Positions 58,301 to 64,000 of a stretch of 64,000 nucleotides of DNA are shown here, in pieces. How positions within the stretch are numbered: position 1 is the stretch's first letter; each line of letters begins with the position of its first letter. The notes beneath the pieces are model-generated. The model saw nothing but the letters and a program-made list of their open reading frames with translations, ran no database searches and was not told the DNA's origin. Source of the DNA: Gnetum montanum (Eukaryota; Streptophyta; Gnetopsida; Gnetales; Gnetaceae); NCBI GenBank assembly GCA_015680685.1, contig MNCI01003349.1:121566-185565 (forward strand). The letters run 5' to 3'. Position numbers and translations under genes: made by a program.

Positions 58301-60475
58301 TTGGTATCATCCACTAAATGTGAGCTATCTCATTTGTTAGACACCTCTTGAAGGGTAAAGCAAAGATGGTAGTGTATTTATCAAAGTCATTCTTTAATTG
58401 GTCAACCACTATTGTTATTATTATTGGGCCTTGGGTAAATACACTTATCACATATTGGGCCACCACCAAGGTTTGATCATTCTTAATCAAACCTTGATCA
58501 TTGATCTAGTACTTGCAAGGTATCAATAAAATCGATAAGTTAGAGAAGAACAAGTAAAGAAAATAGGACCAAAACATAACAAGTCTAGAATAGCCATGCT
58601 TGCCTTGCCAAATGGTACACAGTACTAGGAGGATTCTAGAACAATGTATGGACTTGGTGTGCCACCATCAGAGTATTCTTAGCATTGCACTAAGAATACT
58701 TTGATAGGATCTAGATTTGCAATAGATGGTTGATCCCTATGGTATCATGGTTGTCCAATACCTTCCCCTTTGTGCATGTCTTTGGATCATCAATTATAAA
58801 TTTAGCAATCATGTAGGTGGATTGAGGTAGTAGGGTCTCTGCTATGATAGGGGCTGTATACTTGGATAAGTGTGATCACATCATCATACTAAAATTTTTC
58901 ATGATGTAGGAAAGGAATTCCCTTATCCCTAGCTGGAACCATAGAGAACCTTGCTCTAGCACCAAGTTAGTGAGAGGAGTGTTGGGCTTGGGATGCTTAA
59001 TGCAACAAAGAATCCCCACTAGCTCCACTACCATCAAGATGGGATTGAGGATAGCCCTTCATAAAAACAAACACAAATTGTTAAAACTATATTCACAACA
59101 CTTAGAACAAAACTATTACAACCAAGTAGTACAACAACTAGGCAACACTTAGAATTTCTTGGAAAATTTTGCTAAGTATCCTAGCTAGGGGTGAAACTAA
59201 GCCTCGTAAACACTCTAGTTTGTTAGCCAAAATTCCTTTATAAATTCAAAAAGCAATGTTATCATAGCCTTTAAAACCTTTAAAAATTAGATCCAAAACA
59301 TTACAATGTTCAGCATGTCAACAAAACTTAGAACACATTAAAATAACATTTACAAAATAGCACTTAAAACCTAGAAGACACAACCTTGAGAAATCAATCA
59401 TAAAATTATCAAAAAAAATTTAAACATATGAAATCTATCCTAATCCCTTTATAACATATCTAGGCATCTCCAATGGTATGGAACACTAAAAAATAAAAAT
59501 CATACAATATGCCAATGTTGCTCATCTGCAAGGGGTAAATTGCTACAACCAAAACAATCCCTAATTCACCTAGCCTTATTAAAAAATTCATTAAAAATTC
59601 AGTTCAACTTTGATTTTAGTGATTTCACCACAATTAGAGTCCCAAAATCATGAAATTTATAGTAATAATCAGAAAAGACAAAAAATTTATAATCATTTTT
59701 ACAGAAAAATGTGATGAAATTAACATAAACGTAGTTGTCATCAAAAGCCCCTTTTGTGCAAGTTTGGTAGCAAATTCACCAAAAATTCATTTTAGCTCCA
59801 AGAAAAGTGATTCAACCACCTTTTGAAAGATTAAATTGAAAGCTATGAATCCATATTTGAAAACAAATGCAAGACACCTATCGTTGTTTAAAAAAAAATT
59901 CATGAACTTTCATGAAATAACTAAAAATGGCGCAAACCCTAATCGTATAGCCTAGCCAAAACATTTGTAACTCATTCATTACAACTCCAAATTAAATGAA
60001 ATCATAATCAATAGAACCTAAAAAAAACATTAAAAACCAAAAACCTTATGATTTAGCAATCTCTAGCCATTTTATTGCAAAAAGGTACACAAGTATGCTT
60101 GATTTTTTACCAAAAATACTAAAAAACACTTAAAAATTGGTAAAACCTAATATAGAATTCCTATTAAAAGAAGCCTAAATGACTGAATAACCTTAGTAAT
60201 GCATATAAAAATAGAAAAATATGGGATGGGATTTTGTCAAAATTAATTTTTATCAAACACAATGGTCTAGATTTTAAAAAATGCTCCTATCCTAGATTAG
60301 AAAAACAACAAAAATGACCAAGAACACTACAAAAATGGCTAACAATAGCCTACCTTGGGGTCACAGTAGATGAACCTTGGATCACAACAGGGCATGGTAG
60401 GTGGGAGATGTAGTGGGCTACTGTGTCTACATCTTCAATGATTGGGTTCTTGTTGCTTCCTCCTCTCTTGTTCAT
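55366..60475 (-). pseudogene. Eight-exon gene antisense to element E4
   Basis: Start codon at 60475 (MNKRGGSNKNPIIEDV), stop at 55366 (DDPPPPFLDAS). Exons: 60475-60354, 59056-~58600, 58511-58232, 58059-57042, 56921-56733, 56641-~56500, 56361-~55550, 55440-55366. Introns 1, 3, 4 and 5 have GT..AG ends, and the codon split by each intron is completed correctly by the next exon. For example, exon 1 ends CCAAG before GTAGGC and exon 3 ends AAAG before GTATGA. Intron 2 looks like a GC donor, and the donors of introns 6 and 7 are damaged. About 1030 codons. Exon 4 holds KATFHDLFGVPSRGMKVFTQ; exon 7 has a coiled-coil-like stretch (EENKRQAETIRNLQ). I recognise no known family. In-frame stops, mostly at likely Gln codons, and a frameshift in exon 4 make this copy dead. 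Antisense genes are known in some Tat-lineage elements; whether this is one is not settled. Confidence 0.75.
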
Positions 60476-61079
60476 GATTCCATAAGCAATGCTAAGAAGA
60501 ACCTTGAAAATATGAAGAATATGGGTAGCACATTATCTTGGGGGGAGGTTTGAAGCAACCACACTAAAGATTGATAAGTTTTGGAGGTAAGGGGCCTCTA
60601 CTAGAGCTCTAAGAAATGTGCTACAGGAAAGGAATGATAGTTGTGTTTGATTTTTAGCAAATTTACTAATAAAACTAGATCAAAACCTAGGCACCTTCTT
60701 GCATGCCCCTATTTCCAAAACCATGTGTTGAAACTCATGGTGCACTAGTAGTGCAAAGCGAAAAAATTCTAGCCAATGATGGGATGGTGGAAGTTAGCAT
60801 CAAGATTCAAAAATTTGAATTTCAAGGTGGGCCCCACTAGATTCCTCCCATGCAAAGTGTGTTCTAAGCCTAGAAACCTCCTCTATGCTGAGGTTTCAAC
60901 CCCTTATAATCCATTAAAGCATGTTACAATCTTATTCCCCCCCCCCTCACCTATGCTAGGAAGCATGGATTCAACATGGGTTCTAGCCTTCTTTATCACA
61001 TGACCTTACAACCTTTCCCCCTTTTCCATTTTTGGTAGTTGCAGTCAACATGGACAAATCCTAGAGCTTGGTAGAGGGT
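60476..61079. other. Upstream region of antisense gene
   Basis: No protein. It should contain the promoter of the antisense gene; no clear TATA box was chosen. A C10 run lies near 60936. Confidence 0.4.
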
Positions 61080-63860
61080 AAAACCTCCATTCAACTTGCT
61101 ACTTTGGATAACCATGCTGAGCTAGGCCTCATACATTGGGTCAGTGTTTCCCAAGGGGCTATAACATACATACACACTCTTTGGTGCTTACCAAGCCTTG
61201 ATTTGAGACAAAGGTGGTTGCACATAGCTTGAAACCCTTAAAGCCACACCCAGCAGCTCTAAAACCCTATCATACCAAGTCGAAAGTGCCTAAAGCCTTG
61301 AGATATAATGAAGCAATGCTAAGGAGGGCTCCATCAACATTTCCCAACATGGATCTAGTGTGGATGGGTGGGGCATGACTTTTAAATACAAAAAGTCAAC
61401 CATCTGTTTGCTATATTTTGACTCTAACACCCCTTCTAGCCCTTAGTAACCAAAATTTGATGAGAAACAAGTATAATTTTGCATCATACACCTTTTCCAC
61501 ATTAGTGAACCCCCCATCCACACTTCCCAACATGTGTCTAGCATTGATGCCCAAGGAGTAAGCCATAAAAGATCTTTTTAGCCTCAAATGACCGTAAAAT
61601 TCACTCTAGTAATCTTACTACTCCTCCAAAGTCTTTAGTAGTTGATAGTGGTCAAAACTTATGTCAATTTTAATAATTGAAATCCTTCCCATGCTATTGA
61701 ACCCTCCACCCATGTTGCCCAACATGGGTCTAGTGTGTATGCCCTAAGGATAAGCCATAAAATCCCTTTTGTGGTCTCAAATGACCATAAATTCACTCTA
61801 GTAACTTTAATACCCCTCCATGATCTCCGGTAGTTAACAATGGTCAAAACTAGAGTTGATTTTCATACCTAAAACCTTATCCACATTGGGGAACCATCCA
61901 CCCACGTTGGCTAGTGTGGGTACCTTGGGGGTAAGACATAACACCTATTTTTTAACCAAAAATAGCTTTGAAATTTATCCTAGTGACCATATGACCATAC
62001 CAAAGCCTCTTGAAGCCATCAAATGTAATAAAATATATAAAAAATAGCAAAACTCTAGCATCCTATTCCCATCCATGCTAAGGCCATGTTGTCTAGCATG
62101 GTTCAAGGGAGGGATGACTACAAAAAGAACCAATAAGCCCTTAGATCAGTTGATTTTGGTTCCAAATCTTCGTCATTGATCCCTACAACTTTGATAGCTT
62201 TGAAACCCTATAAAATCCAATAAAAATTGGCCAAAATCATGAACCCAATATGAGTTGTTCTAATAACAACCCCATCCATGCTTAGTAGCATTGCCCTACT
62301 GTGGATGATTGTGGTATGACCATAGACTTCCAAGATTGGCCTGAAAACTCACATGTACTGACTCCTTAATCTTCTTGAGGACTTTGGCAGCCATAACTAG
62401 TCAAAATCAAGTTCCATTTCATGATCACTCCCACTCCCATGCTGAGTAGCCCCCTTACCCATGCTAGCTAGCATGGGTCCAACATGGGTACCTTAAGGAA
62501 AGCCCATGGGATATCATAGATGAATCAAAGCAACTCAAATTGCACCATGTTCATCCTACAATCTTACCAACATTTCTAAAGGTCATGAAACTCAAGGAAA
62601 CCAGTTAGAAGTTGTAAACCTGGATCATCCACACTGGGGTAAGGCTAGCGAGCATGGCCCAACATTGCTACAAGGGGGATGACTTCCAGAACCATCTCAG
62701 AACCTTTAAAATTACCAAATTTTTATCCTAAATCCTAGCCATCAATATTGGAAATGCTAGAGGCACACATTCATGGTCAATTTGCTATCAAAACCTACCA
62801 AAACTTCATATCTTAGGGTATTCACACTAGGAAAGGCCTAAGACAATAGAAGCAATGTGGCTCTAGCATGGGGAAGTTACCTTACCACTTTTGATAGAAA
62901 ATTGACATCCCCAAAAGCTAAAAACCTATACCAGTGAAGCCCAAAACCTCATAGCCTTGAGTTGATGGGATTTTGACCTTAGGGAGGGATGATCATACCT
63001 TACCTTAAAAAACTTTCAAACCTAGCCAATTTTAAGTAAAAACCTTGGAAATCACTATTTGTGGCATTGGAAGCCTGAAAACTTAGTTGATCTACCTCCA
63101 AAGCCATTCCAAAATCAAAAAGCAAGAGTAACCCCACTAAGTCATGCTAGCCAGTGTGGCCTTAGCATGGGTAGAGTCTCCAATATGATTTGACACTTAA
63201 AACTTCCTTAAAATAGTCTCAAAACTTGGCTAGGAAGCTCACAAATGCTAAACCCTAGCCTCTGCTATAGATTGATCCTATTACAACCTAGATCTAGGCC
63301 ATCCAAATTGAGCCCCCTTCCATCCATGTTGCCCAATGTGGCTTTGTTGTTGTTGGGGGGGGGGGGGGGGGGGGTGTGAATGTAACCTCAAGACCTACTC
63401 TTTCACCAATTTTAACCATAAAACTAACCAATTCTGATTGTTATGGCTTTGGGCTACCTTGGGAAGACCATGGAGCCCCAGTTTTAACCTTATAGAATCC
63501 AAAAAACCCAATTTCATTGGTATCCATGCTGGGGCTAAGCTAGCCAATGTTGCCCTAGTGTGGATGGCACTTCTAAGCCTCAATGGGTGTTTGTAGAGGT
63601 TGAAATTGATACTAGAATTGATATATTTCCTTCCCTAGTACATTGTGCTAACCATGCCAGCCATTAGGAATTGACTCTACTCAAAATGATGTAGGAAGGT
63701 ACCTAAACATCCCATCCATGCTGGGGGTCATCCCACCCATGTTGGCTAATGTGGGTCTAGGGTGGATACAAAAAAACCTTGCTTTTTAGACTAAAAAGCC
63801 TCAAAATAGCCCCAATAGGTGTCCAAAATCATCTATCAACCTTATACCCTTAAACCATGG
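61080..63860 (+). repeat. ~190-bp tandem array in E4
   Basis: The motif CCCATGCTAGCTAGCATGGG or CCCAACATGGGTCTAGTGTG, GC-rich and partly self-complementary, recurs. Positions are near 61343, 61526, 61718, 61909, 62091, 62292, 62468, 62656, 62856, 63152, 63332, 63545 and 63742. Spacing is about 180-200 bp with one irregular step. It has the same place, period and end junction (CCATGGCTTGATAAGGCC) as the E3 array. Confidence 0.8.
63355..63374 (+). repeat. G20 homopolymer
   Basis: Twenty consecutive G inside one array unit. Its length may be uncertain in the assembly. Confidence 0.9.
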
Positions 63861-63894
63861 CTTGATAAGGCCTAAAATTGTCAAAATCGAACCC

Positions 63895-64000
63895 TTTTTT
63901 TTTTGAGAGAATGTTCGGGTTTGTATTACTAAAAGTTATGGTACACGAGTAAACAGTTACAATGGGGGGGACATCAGGGATGGCCCACTTTGAGGGGGGG
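63895..64000 (-). mobile_element. Possible LINE/SINE 3' end, cut by window edge
   Basis: Sequence shared with E3 stops at about 63890. A T-run then begins, followed by unrelated GAGAGAATGTTCGGG sequence. A T-run at a break is what the poly(A) tail of a minus-strand LINE or SINE would look like. Confidence 0.35.

Larger units (their letters stand above)
48766..64000 (+). mobile_element. E4: gag-protease element with antisense gene
   Basis: Relative of E3: 5' LTR, primer site (50243), gag 51067-52680, protease 53740-54450 and a short repeat array 54803-54998. An opposite-strand eight-exon gene follows (60475-55366), then a ~190-bp array 61080-63860. No RT or integrase was found. The 3' LTR must lie beyond the window. 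E3 passes straight from its protease and short repeats to the array, so the antisense gene is extra in E4 or lost from E3. Confidence 0.75.

Overview
The window looks like intergenic DNA from a large, repeat-filled plant nuclear genome. The evidence is plant-type LTR retrotransposons (Ty3/gypsy and Copia), non-LTR LINEs, AT-rich and CpG-poor sequence, and heavy decay in which stop codons often replace Gln or Arg codons. A gymnosperm-like genome is my guess, by inference only. I found no intact host gene, tRNA or full rRNA gene. Almost everything recognisable is nested, broken transposable elements. LAYOUT: 1-4860 holds LTRs of one gypsy family (termini TGATGAG...CTCATCA, primer site of tRNA-Asp type). 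Two of them face each other around a gag scrap, with a solo LTR (containing a 503-N gap) and a second solo LTR of another family nested inside. 5540-6005 is a 36-bp palindromic minisatellite. 7335-9305 is a decayed LINE (minus strand). 10888-13830 is a 5' LTR, primer site and gag of a gypsy element (minus). 13835-26030 is a plus-strand LINE split into three pieces by two full-length non-autonomous LTR elements, E1 (14136-19387) and E2 (19683-25539). Each carries an intronless copy of a CCR4-like EEP nuclease/deadenylase gene and a stretch resembling the 3' part of 5S rRNA. 28939-35328 is the 3' LTR, 3' end and integrase of a chromovirus-like gypsy element (minus), holding a nested solo LTR and a probable assembly inversion (32649-33513). 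36026-47517 is a full-length 11.5-kb LTR element, E3 (perfect CTTGG target duplication), encoding only gag and protease and carrying a ~189-bp tandem array. It sits inside a SIRE-like Copia LTR. From about 48770 to the window end is a related element, E4. It has the same gag-protease and ~190-bp array, plus an eight-exon gene on the opposite strand (60475-55366) whose intron phases match at four of the five junctions that can be read well. HOW THE PARTS RELATE: E1/E2 and E3/E4 all lack reverse transcriptase and integrase, so they must have been mobilised in trans. Both families carry extra cargo: E1/E2 a sense-strand retrocopy of a host-type gene plus a 5S-like segment, and E4 an antisense intron-containing gene. 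An antisense gene can keep its introns through retrotransposition, because its splice sites are not read in the element's sense transcript. These cargo genes are the most unusual content here. Identities are from reading translations by eye; no database search was possible.
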